From Bacillota bacterium (GTDB lineage: Bacteria > Bacillota > Clostridia > Lachnospirales > Lachnospiraceae): 8,908 nucleotides of DNA. Below the pieces are notes generated by a model that saw nothing but the letters and a program-made list of their open reading frames with translations, made no database searches and had not been told where the DNA came from. Position numbers and translations under genes: made by a program. Positions 1 through 6,546 of this stretch are shown one piece after another; position 1 is the first letter of the stretch, and each line of letters begins with the position of its first letter. Location of the stretch: the NCBI GenBank assembly GCA_023434365.1, contig JAEYSV010000059.1:1-8908 (forward strand), given 5' to 3'.

Positions 1-126
1 TAGGAAATTGCTAATTTCCTATATCATAAAAAACGCTCCGCGAGGATCGCACTGCGGCGGAAATGAAAAATGTCGCCTAAGCGACCCGCCGCAGGCGGAG
101 AGTTTCGCTAGCGAAACTCTTTCTTG
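1..126 (+). repeat. Structured intergenic repeat, left copy
   Basis: This locally GC-rich block stands out from the AT-rich genes. It folds into nested hairpins: I, 1-9 with 13-21 (TAGGAAATT/AATTTCCTA); an outer stem, 36-41 with 95-100 (CTCCGC/GCGGAG); II, 52-60 with 86-94 (CTGCGGCGG/CCGCCGCAG); III inside II, 72-76 with 81-85 (GTCGC/GCGAC); and IV, 99-108 with 111-120. A diverged copy lies inverted at 8670-8790. The two share identical ends (TAGGAAATTGC at one end, ACTCTTTCTTG at the other) and the same order of hairpins, although much of the interior differs. No coding frame is convincing here. I read it as one member of a dispersed intergenic repeat family that could act as RNA. The left boundary is uncertain because the element starts at the first base of the window. 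Confidence 0.7.
99..125 (+). terminator. Possible terminator hairpin inside the left repeat
   Basis: AGAGTTTCGC (99-108) pairs perfectly with GCGAAACTCT (111-120), and TTTCTT follows (120-125). The strong stem with a short, interrupted T-run resembles a weak intrinsic terminator for a + strand gene lying left of the window. The same hairpin recurs with different bases in the right-hand copy, so it may instead be a structural part of the repeat. Confidence 0.35.
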
Positions 127-172
127 TTACAAAGGTTGTAAAAAGTGGTAATGTGCCAAAATGCTGTATAAA
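127..172 (+). promoter_or_regulatory. Candidate promoter/operator region before the M23 peptidase gene
   Basis: TTACAA (127-132) and TTGTAA (136-141) form a 6-bp inverted repeat around AGG, a possible small operator. TATAAA at 167-172 could be a -10 box, but no good -35 box sits 16-18 bases upstream (AGTGGT at 144-149 is poor). The stretch lies between the repeat and a good ribosome site (GGAGG, 211-215), so a promoter is expected here. The exact boxes are a guess. Confidence 0.22.
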
Positions 173-221
173 CCGAATTTTAATATCATAGTATTTATTA
201 CGAAGAAATTGGAGGTACGTT

Positions 222-1493
222 ATGCAGCGTATAAGACAGATTAACAAAATAATAATCGCTGAGGTTATTTTACTGGCTGTCTTTATGATAGTTCTTGTCA
301 TAAGGTGGGAGAATAATTCGGTATCGGGCTATCAGCAAGATGAAAGTTCTGTAAATGAAAATTATATTTACGAGGATCTTGTGGACAATGAAACGGCTAT
401 TCAGGCGGAAACTCTAGATAATCTTTCTGATGGTGAGAATATGTCTGGAGAGAATGGGGCTGATGGTGAGAATATTTCTGAAGAGAATATGTCGGAGGAA
501 GAAAATATGTCCAATGAAGAAACTGAAAATCAGCCGCAAGAGACACCAAAAAATACGAAGAAAGAATTTATCAAATGGGTAGATTTTGATGTGAGTTATA
601 AGGCGCTCTCGGATGCTTATCAATATGACGTCGATACCTATCAGAAAGAAGTACATATTAGTTGGATTGATTTGTTAGCCATACTGGGCGCAAAATATGG
701 TGGTGACTTTTCTAGATACAAATCAAAGGATATGTTACGTATTGCAGATCAACTTATAAATAAGGAAACCACACTCGAGGAAATGACAAAAGATATGAAG
801 TACTATAATTATTATAAAGAGGTATACACAGCTGTGCTTGGTGGATTGGTTGGAGAATTCGAGGTATCTGTAGAACAAGGTGAGGGTGCGAGCGAACCTC
901 TTTGGGAGAAAAAGTATGGATTAAAAGGTTATCTTCCTATTGCCAAGAATTTTCCTTTCAATGACTATGATGATTTTGGGGTTTCTCGATCCTATGGTTA
1001 TAAAAGAAGACACCTAGGACATGATATGATGGGGCAAGTAGGGACTCCAATCATCGCTATGGAATCTGGCTATGTAGAGGCAATCGGATGGAATCAATAT
1101 GGTGGATGGCGACTTGGAATAAGGAGTTTTGACAAGAAAAGATATTATTATTATGCACATCTTCGTAAGAATTTTCCTTATAATCTGAATCTAAAGGAAG
1201 GAAGTATCGTAACTGCGGGGCAGGTAATCGGATACCTTGGAAGAACTGGTTATAGTAAGACAGAGAATACGAATAATATTGATACACCTCATCTTCATGT
1301 CGGGCTACAGATTATTTTTGATGAATCACAAAAAGAGGGATATGGAGAGATTTGGGTTGACTGTTATAATTTGATTCGTTTTCTATATAAAAACCGAAGT
1401 GAAACGATCAAAAATCAGGAGACTAAAGAATGGTATGCAGTAAAAGAAATAAAAGATCCATTAGTGGAAGCTTATAATAGTGGACCAGAGTAA
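222..1493 (+). CDS. Membrane-anchored M23 family metallopeptidase
   Basis: Predicted zinc endopeptidase acting on peptidoglycan cross-bridges or stems outside the membrane. Residues 1-8 are basic and residues 9-28 form one hydrophobic segment, giving a single N-terminal anchor or uncleaved signal with the rest outside the cell. Residues 40-115 are a low-complexity acidic linker rich in Glu, Asn, Ser and Asp. Residues 116-215 form an unassigned, probably helical, domain. The C-terminal M23/LytM fold covers about 235-390 and has all the expected zinc and catalytic residues: HLGHD (His264, Asp268), YAH (His313) and PHLH (His357, His359). The enzyme is therefore likely active, unlike degenerate SpoIIQ- or EnvC-type members. 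The start is supported by GGAGG at 211-215, six bases before ATG. It is separated from the signalling genes by 178 bases that contain promoter-like boxes, so it is probably a separate unit. Its role (growth, division or sporulation) cannot be told from the sequence. Confidence 0.9.
   Translation: MQRIRQINKIIIAEVILLAVFMIVLVIRWENNSVSGYQQDESSVNENYIYEDLVDNETAIQAETLDNLSDGENMSGENGADGENISEENMSEEENMSNEETENQPQETPKNTKKEFIKWVDFDVSYKALSDAYQYDVDTYQKEVHISWIDLLAILGAKYGGDFSRYKSKDMLRIADQLINKETTLEEMTKDMKYYNYYKEVYTAVLGGLVGEFEVSVEQGEGASEPLWEKKYGLKGYLPIAKNFPFNDYDDFGVSRSYGYKRRHLGHDMMGQVGTPIIAMESGYVEAIGWNQYGGWRLGIRSFDKKRYYYYAHLRKNFPYNLNLKEGSIVTAGQVIGYLGRTGYSKTENTNNIDTPHLHVGLQIIFDESQKEGYGEIWVDCYNLIRFLYKNRSETIKNQETKEWYAVKEIKDPLVEAYNSGPE
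427..475 (+). repeat. In-frame direct repeat in the acidic linker of the M23 peptidase
   Basis: CTGATGGTGAGAATAT occurs exactly at 427-442 and 460-475, a period of 33 bases (11 codons). Degenerate GAGAATAT-type units follow to about 510. The protein shows a (D/E)(G/E)ENMS-like repeat over residues 69-97. The period is a multiple of three, so copy-number changes would alter linker length without breaking the frame. Confidence 0.7.
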
Positions 1494-1570
1494 AATATGA
1501 TAAGTTTAGGTTAAAATATGTTTAATTAGAGATAAAACTTGTAAAATATATATGTTTATAGGAAAAAATG

Positions 1571-1579
1571 TGGTATTAT
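1571..1579 (+). promoter_or_regulatory. Candidate extended -10 promoter (distal) for the signalling operon
   Basis: TGGTATTAT matches the extended -10 pattern TGnTATnAT. The -35 position (about 1551-1556, TATGTT) is a poor match, which an extended -10 promoter can tolerate. It lies about 93 bases before the ATG of the KdpD-like kinase. The surroundings are very AT-rich, so a chance match is possible. Confidence 0.3.
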
Positions 1580-1614
1580 AAAGATTAATCGAAATAAAAT
1601 ACAAATGATAACTC

Positions 1615-1623
1615 TGATATAAT
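1615..1623 (+). promoter_or_regulatory. Candidate extended -10 promoter (proximal) for the signalling operon
   Basis: TGATATAAT is a perfect extended -10 box (TG, one base, TATAAT). The expected -35 region near 1595-1600 (TAAAAT) is weak. A start near 1630 would give a leader of about 40 bases holding the ribosome site GAGGTGG at 1659-1665. This is the better of the two candidates in this gap. I found no terminator for the M23 gene in 1494-1671, so some readthrough is possible. Confidence 0.4.
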
Positions 1624-1671
1624 AACATTACGTGAAATGATTAAGAAACCAAAGCTAAGAGGTGGAATCTC

Positions 1672-3240
1672 ATGAATACCTATCGAGTATATTGGAATTT
1701 TTGGAAAGATTTCTTGAAAGCAATCATAATCTCAGGAATTTATTTCTTGATAATATTATTACTTCATCCTTATGTTGACGCAATATCAGCAAGTTTCTTA
1801 GTGTTAATGATATCAGCGTTTATGGCTTATCTGGCCAATGGATATTTTTGGCCCTTTTTGAGTTATATCGTTTGTCATTCATTATATGTTTATTACATAA
1901 TTGATTATCCCGGTAGGTTTCAAATGGATCACCATGTTAATACAATATATCATGTATTAACCGTAATTGTTAATATTAGCGTTATCTGTTTTGTGAAACA
2001 CAATAAGAACGATAGCTTACAAAATGAGATACAACGAAAAATGCTGCCATTGTTTAATAAATTTTTGAACCAGTTACTTACCGTTGATGATAGAAAAGAT
2101 ATCTGTAACATTGTTTGCACCTATAGCGTTGAAGTATTAAACTGTAGTAGTGTTTTTTATGTAGTAGACGATCAGAAAAGGATTGATAGTAGCCTTAAAA
2201 GTATTCTGACTATTGATCCTCTACACGAAGAAATCATAAATGATGACTATGAGTTAGCTGTCGCCAATGAATGTGTTAAAAGAAAAGAGAAAATAGGAAG
2301 ATATACAAAAAATTATTCTAATGCTAATTTGATTTATATTCCATTTGTTTATGATGATATAGTGTATGGCGTTCTAGGTCTCTATATCAAGAATAGGAAA
2401 AATATCAGATTATTTGCCATAGAGTATGGGGTTCTATTTCAAAAGCCGATTGTTATTACATTACAATGCTATAATTTTAAAGAAAAGAATCAGCGAATTC
2501 AGATCCAAAATGAAAAAGAGAAGCTTCGTAGTAGTTTACTACATTCCATTTCTCATGATTTTAGGACGCCATTAACCTCAATTATTGGAATCACAGATTG
2601 TCTCTTGGAGAGAGATAAGGACTTATCAAAAGAAGACAAGTTAATGATGGTGGCTGATATACATCATCAAACAATCTGGCTATATCGTTTGGTAGAAAAT
2701 ATACTTACGATCACGAAAATGATGTCTCGAGAGAATGAAGTAAAAAAAACGTTAGAATACATAGAAGAGCTAATATCAGAAGTATTAGACAATGTTCGTA
2801 GATATCATAAACGCATTCTGTTTGAGGTCAGTGTTCCAAAAGATCCAGTATCAGTATGGGTAAATGCTGTTTTGATCGAGCAGGTTATGATTAATTTGAT
2901 TGAAAACTCTATTCACCACGGAAAAGCAACCGAGATTTTATTACAGGTAAAAAATATGCAAGATGATGTAATTGTCAGTGTAATAGATAATGGTATTGGA
3001 ATCGATGAAGATATCATAAAACAGACACTAAACGAGTCACAATTCGTCTTGTCGGACAAGCCCAATTTTAAAAGTGGCTTAGGGCTTGGGTTGCAAATAT
3101 GTAATACTATTATCATCGATCATAGGGGAGAACTTCAAGCGAAAAACAATAAAACAGGTGGAGCAACATTTACGTTTAATTTAAAAACGATGAAGGAAGG
3201 AAGTATAATTAATGGGGAAAATAAGTATTCTGTTGATTGA
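1672..3240 (+). CDS. KdpD-like membrane sensor histidine kinase lacking the N-terminal KdpD/Usp domains
   Basis: Predicted inner-membrane sensor kinase for the response regulator encoded next to it. Four hydrophobic segments lie at about 13-34, 36-54, 57-77 and 91-109. The ANGYFWP...DYPGRF pattern there resembles the DUF4118 sensor domain of KdpD. A GAF-like cytoplasmic domain spans about 125-265. The HisKA domain has SHDFRTPL with phospho-acceptor His295, and the ATPase domain has NLIENSIHHG (408-417), DNGIGI (439-444) and GLGLGL (469-474). All catalytic motifs are intact. At 522 residues it is much shorter than classical KdpD (about 900) because the cytoplasmic KdpD and universal-stress domains before the membrane part are absent. 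The gene is not truncated: it has its own ATG and ribosome site (GAGGTGG, 1659-1665). Its 3' end overlaps the regulator gene by 29 bases, which suggests translational coupling. No kdpFABC genes are visible, so the stimulus may not be potassium. Confidence 0.9.
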   Translation: MNTYRVYWNFWKDFLKAIIISGIYFLIILLLHPYVDAISASFLVLMISAFMAYLANGYFWPFLSYIVCHSLYVYYIIDYPGRFQMDHHVNTIYHVLTVIVNISVICFVKHNKNDSLQNEIQRKMLPLFNKFLNQLLTVDDRKDICNIVCTYSVEVLNCSSVFYVVDDQKRIDSSLKSILTIDPLHEEIINDDYELAVANECVKRKEKIGRYTKNYSNANLIYIPFVYDDIVYGVLGLYIKNRKNIRLFAIEYGVLFQKPIVITLQCYNFKEKNQRIQIQNEKEKLRSSLLHSISHDFRTPLTSIIGITDCLLERDKDLSKEDKLMMVADIHHQTIWLYRLVENILTITKMMSRENEVKKTLEYIEELISEVLDNVRRYHKRILFEVSVPKDPVSVWVNAVLIEQVMINLIENSIHHGKATEILLQVKNMQDDVIVSVIDNGIGIDEDIIKQTLNESQFVLSDKPNFKSGLGLGLQICNTIIIDHRGELQAKNNKTGGATFTFNLKTMKEGSIINGENKYSVD

Positions 3241-3913
3241 GGATGAGTATGGAATACGAAATTTTATGGAGAAAACACTCACTATTGAGGGATATAAAGT
3301 ATTAGTTGCAGCAAACGGGAGAGAAGCTATGTCAATGTTAACGAGTGAGACCTTTGATGTAGTAATTCTGGATTTGGGACTGCCTGATATGAAGGGAGAA
3401 GAAATAATAATAAAGTTAAGAGAATGGTCCTCCATACCGATAATAGTTGTATCGGCTAGAAACTCAGAAGAACAGAAAGTGGCAATATTAGATTTGGGTG
3501 CGGATGATTATATTACTAAGCCATTTGGTGTAAGTGAACTTCTAGCCAGAATCAGAAATGCTTATCGTCACAGCGTTCGGATATGCTCCAATGGGAATGT
3601 AGAACATTATCGCTATCAATGTGGTGACTTGACAGTGGATTTAAAGAATCGACAAGTAATGCTACATGAAGAGCGGATTCATTTGACTCAATTGGAGTTT
3701 AAGATTCTCGCGCTATTGGTTAAAAATGCAGGAAAAGTGTTAACTTACGAAACGATTATCCGTGATATATGGGGACCTTTAGCCATGAAGCAAAACCAGA
3801 TATTAAGAGTAAATATGGCCAATATACGACGTAAAATAGAGGATAACCCTGCTAGCCCACAGTATATTTTTACCGAGATGGGAGTAGGATATCGTATCGT
3901 TGAAGAAGACTAA
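3212..3913 (+). CDS. KdpE-like (OmpR family) response regulator
   Basis: Cytoplasmic DNA-binding regulator, the likely partner of the KdpD-like kinase. The receiver domain (about 5-115) has the acidic pocket Glu10-Asp11, phospho-acceptor Asp54 (VILDLGLP), Ser81 and Lys103 (ITKPF). The winged-helix DNA-binding domain covers about 135-229, with LTQLEFKILALLVKNAGKV and, near the end, the RRKIEDNP...MGVGYRI pattern typical of OmpR/KdpE proteins. Its 233 residues are a normal full length. The ATG lies inside the 3' end of the kinase gene in another frame, preceded by AAGGAAGGA (3193-3201). The spacing is slightly long, but this is the only start that keeps the whole receiver domain. Targets are unknown; autoregulation of this operon is a reasonable guess. 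Other OmpR subfamilies are close, so the KdpE label is a family resemblance, not proof of potassium control. Confidence 0.92.
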   Translation: MGKISILLIEDEYGIRNFMEKTLTIEGYKVLVAANGREAMSMLTSETFDVVILDLGLPDMKGEEIIIKLREWSSIPIIVVSARNSEEQKVAILDLGADDYITKPFGVSELLARIRNAYRHSVRICSNGNVEHYRYQCGDLTVDLKNRQVMLHEERIHLTQLEFKILALLVKNAGKVLTYETIIRDIWGPLAMKQNQILRVNMANIRRKIEDNPASPQYIFTEMGVGYRIVEED

Positions 3914-3951
3914 CCCTAACCAAGCCAGGGGGGTATATAAGGGGCATAGTA

Positions 3952-6546
3952 ATGCAATTCTTAAATAAACTAAGGAAAAATATGATAGGTCATAAGCAAG
4001 GATATTCATTGCGAGAAGAAAACGCTATTTTGAAGGAACAGCTAAGTGATTCCAATCTACTAATCGATAAAATGACCACTGGTTTTGCAATTGTTTCGGT
4101 GGAAGTCGATATGATCAAACGTCCGATTAATTTCACTTATACCTTTGTTAATGATGCACTCGCTTCGTTATATGAGTTAAAGAAAGAAGACCTGATTCAT
4201 AAAACATTTTATGATATCTATGCTACACAGGATAAGAAGTGGCTCTTACTATTTGGAGAAGTTGCCATCAAGGGAATAAAGAGAGAAGTTATTGAATATT
4301 TTCCAGATCTATATAAGTACCTCAAGTTTGAGTGTTATCAACCAAAACCGGGTTATTGTGCCTGTATGGTGCAAGATATTACAGATAGATATCTGTCGGA
4401 GCAAACAATTAGACAAAGTGAAGAACGTCTAAAAACCATATCAATGGTTACAAATGAATACATATTTGAACTGGATCAAATGGGCCGGTTTACTTACATA
4501 AGTGATGGAATTCAGGCAATGCTTGGGTTTGAACCAGAGTATTATATTGGTAGATATTTTTATGAGCAGTTTCCCAAAGAAGTTCGAAAGCAGCATGCTC
4601 ATAATTTGAAAAAGTTATATAAAACGAATCTTGACTATGTGAAAGATGTCATGCTTCAATTAATTGACAATAAGAATGAGGTTCACTGGGCTCTTCAAAA
4701 TGGGTTGTCAATGTTGGATGAGCAGGGGAATATCATAGGGTATCGTGGTGTTTACTTAGATGTGACAGAATTGCAGATGGCAAAAGCCAAAGCAGAGAGT
4801 GCAATGAGAGCAAAAAGTGACTTTTTGGCAAAGATGAGTCATGAGATTCGCACACCAATGAATGGAATCATTGGTCTGACTGGTTTGGCGTTAGAAGAAA
4901 AACGAAGTTACAAGATTTTCGACTACTTAAGTAAAATTCAAGACAGTGCCAGAGACTTGCTAACCATCATCAATGCGATTCTTGATTTTTCAAAAATCAC
5001 AGAAGATGAGATGACGATCATGAATGCACCGTTTGCCCTTCGTAACACCATAAATAAAAGCATTGCGTTGCTTAATATGAAAGCAAAAGAAAAGAGTATA
5101 AAACTGATCACCGAAATTGATAGTAACTTAGGAGATAGTTTTATTGGAGACTCCTTAAGGATTGGACAAGTATTAAACAATATCATTGCAAACGGGATTA
5201 AATACACGCTTGATGGCTACGTAAAGCTGAGTGTTTATAGTGATGCCAATGGTTTGCTGTTTGTAATCAAAGATACTGGTATCGGGATGAATGAGGAATT
5301 CTTAACTCAGTTATTTGAGCCTTTTACGCAAGAAGGTGATATCCGTACTCGATCACAGGATGGCACTGGATTAGGAATGATTATATCAAAACAGATTATT
5401 GAACTGATGCATGGGAAGATATGGGTTACAAGTCAGGTAAACCTTGGAACAACGGTATCATTTGTGTTACCGTTAAAACAATGTGAAGAGACCGCAGTGA
5501 AAAAGAACTTGTTAACATTTTCACAGGTTACCAATATTCCCAGGTATGAGGGAAAAGTGTTGATCGTTGATGACAATTCGATTAATCAAATGGTTGCGAC
5601 AGAAATTCTCGAAAAATTCGGGATTACTCCGGATATTGCGAACGATGGATTGGAAAGTATTGAAATGAGTAAGAAAAATGATTATGATTTAATTCTCATG
5701 GATATCTTTATGCCAAAAGTATCTGGCATTACAGCTTCAACAAAAATAAGGGAACTAGGAATTGTTGTTCCTATTGTTGCGATGACAGCAACACCATTAG
5801 AAGATCAGGAGTTTGAATATAAGCAGGCAGGGATGCAAGAGTGTATTGTCAAGCCATATGGGATGAACGATATTAATGAGGTCTTAGAAAAATACTTGAC
5901 AAAAAGCGAGATTGTAAGCAAAGAAAATACAGTGACAGTAAATCAATCAGAAGAGGAGATTAATTATCCTTTTGAAATGGTTGATGCAATCACTGCCTTA
6001 AAACAGCTTTCATATGATAAATTTTTATATGATAAAGTGCTTATTAGCTTTATAAAGGAATATCGGGGTGAGGAAGAAGCAATACTGCGCATAATTAACA
6101 TTGATATTGCCAATGCGCATTTTTATGTTCATGCAGTAAAAGGAATTGCCAAATCAATTGGTGCGCTTCATTTATCAGAGATAGCAAAAGAGTTAGAAGA
6201 GCAACTCTCAATAAGCACCTATTCACAAACCTTACTCACTGAATTTGTGACACAGTTAAAAGCTGTCGTTGCAGAAATCTACCCATACATAAAGAGTAAA
6301 ACAATGAATGCCTATCGGCTATCCTATCAGTCAGATAAGGCAGAGCAATTAGTAGATGAGTTAGAAACAATGTTATTAGAGCACAACGCCGAAGTAATGG
6401 ATCAGATTCCGGTAATCTACGAAACTTTGTATAAAGATTCAACAAAAAAACTACTCGATGGTTTTGTGGAACAAATAGAACACTTTGAATTTGCATCGGC
6501 AAAAAGGTCATTAGATATCATTCGATTGTCTATAGGGGAGGACTAA
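3952..6546 (+). CDS. Soluble PAS-PAS hybrid histidine kinase with receiver and Hpt domains
   Basis: Predicted cytoplasmic phosphorelay kinase; no membrane segment is seen. Order of parts: short coiled N-terminus (about 15-35), PAS-like domain 1 (38-145), PAS domain 2 (158-275), HisKA with KMSHEIRTPMNG (His297), and HATPase with N-box NNIIANGIKYT (409-419), DTGIGM (441-446), LFEPFTQ (454-460) and GTGLGM (471-476). A receiver domain (about 534-650) follows, with Asp540-Asp541, phospho-acceptor Asp584, Thr612 and Lys634. An Hpt domain (about 673-775) has HAVKGIAKSIGA with His727. The C-terminal helical tail (785-864) is a common add-on in clostridial hybrid kinases. All phosphorelay residues are present, so a complete His-Asp-His relay is expected. 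The ribosome site AAGGGG (3939-3944) lies seven bases before the ATG, and the gap from the regulator gene is only 38 bases. The next gene starts directly after the stop codon, so its receiver is the probable phosphate acceptor. The PAS ligand is unknown. Confidence 0.92.
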   Translation: MQFLNKLRKNMIGHKQGYSLREENAILKEQLSDSNLLIDKMTTGFAIVSVEVDMIKRPINFTYTFVNDALASLYELKKEDLIHKTFYDIYATQDKKWLLLFGEVAIKGIKREVIEYFPDLYKYLKFECYQPKPGYCACMVQDITDRYLSEQTIRQSEERLKTISMVTNEYIFELDQMGRFTYISDGIQAMLGFEPEYYIGRYFYEQFPKEVRKQHAHNLKKLYKTNLDYVKDVMLQLIDNKNEVHWALQNGLSMLDEQGNIIGYRGVYLDVTELQMAKAKAESAMRAKSDFLAKMSHEIRTPMNGIIGLTGLALEEKRSYKIFDYLSKIQDSARDLLTIINAILDFSKITEDEMTIMNAPFALRNTINKSIALLNMKAKEKSIKLITEIDSNLGDSFIGDSLRIGQVLNNIIANGIKYTLDGYVKLSVYSDANGLLFVIKDTGIGMNEEFLTQLFEPFTQEGDIRTRSQDGTGLGMIISKQIIELMHGKIWVTSQVNLGTTVSFVLPLKQCEETAVKKNLLTFSQVTNIPRYEGKVLIVDDNSINQMVATEILEKFGITPDIANDGLESIEMSKKNDYDLILMDIFMPKVSGITASTKIRELGIVVPIVAMTATPLEDQEFEYKQAGMQECIVKPYGMNDINEVLEKYLTKSEIVSKENTVTVNQSEEEINYPFEMVDAITALKQLSYDKFLYDKVLISFIKEYRGEEEAILRIINIDIANAHFYVHAVKGIAKSIGALHLSEIAKELEEQLSISTYSQTLLTEFVTQLKAVVAEIYPYIKSKTMNAYRLSYQSDKAEQLVDELETMLLEHNAEVMDQIPVIYETLYKDSTKKLLDGFVEQIEHFEFASAKRSLDIIRLSIGED

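Noticed and set aside
77..301. Minus-strand reading frame of 74 codons over the left repeat and the start of the M23 gene
   Set aside because: It covers the structured repeat and the antisense of a well-supported start region, and has no recognisable domain.
1494..1671. Riboswitch or attenuator before the KdpD-like kinase gene
   Set aside because: The gap is AT-rich with no strong stem-loops or known aptamer motifs. Only promoter-like boxes and a ribosome site are supported.
6304..6546. Second Hpt domain in the C-terminal tail of the hybrid kinase
   Set aside because: The tail is helical but lacks an HxxKG-type motif. The only convincing Hpt histidine is His727.
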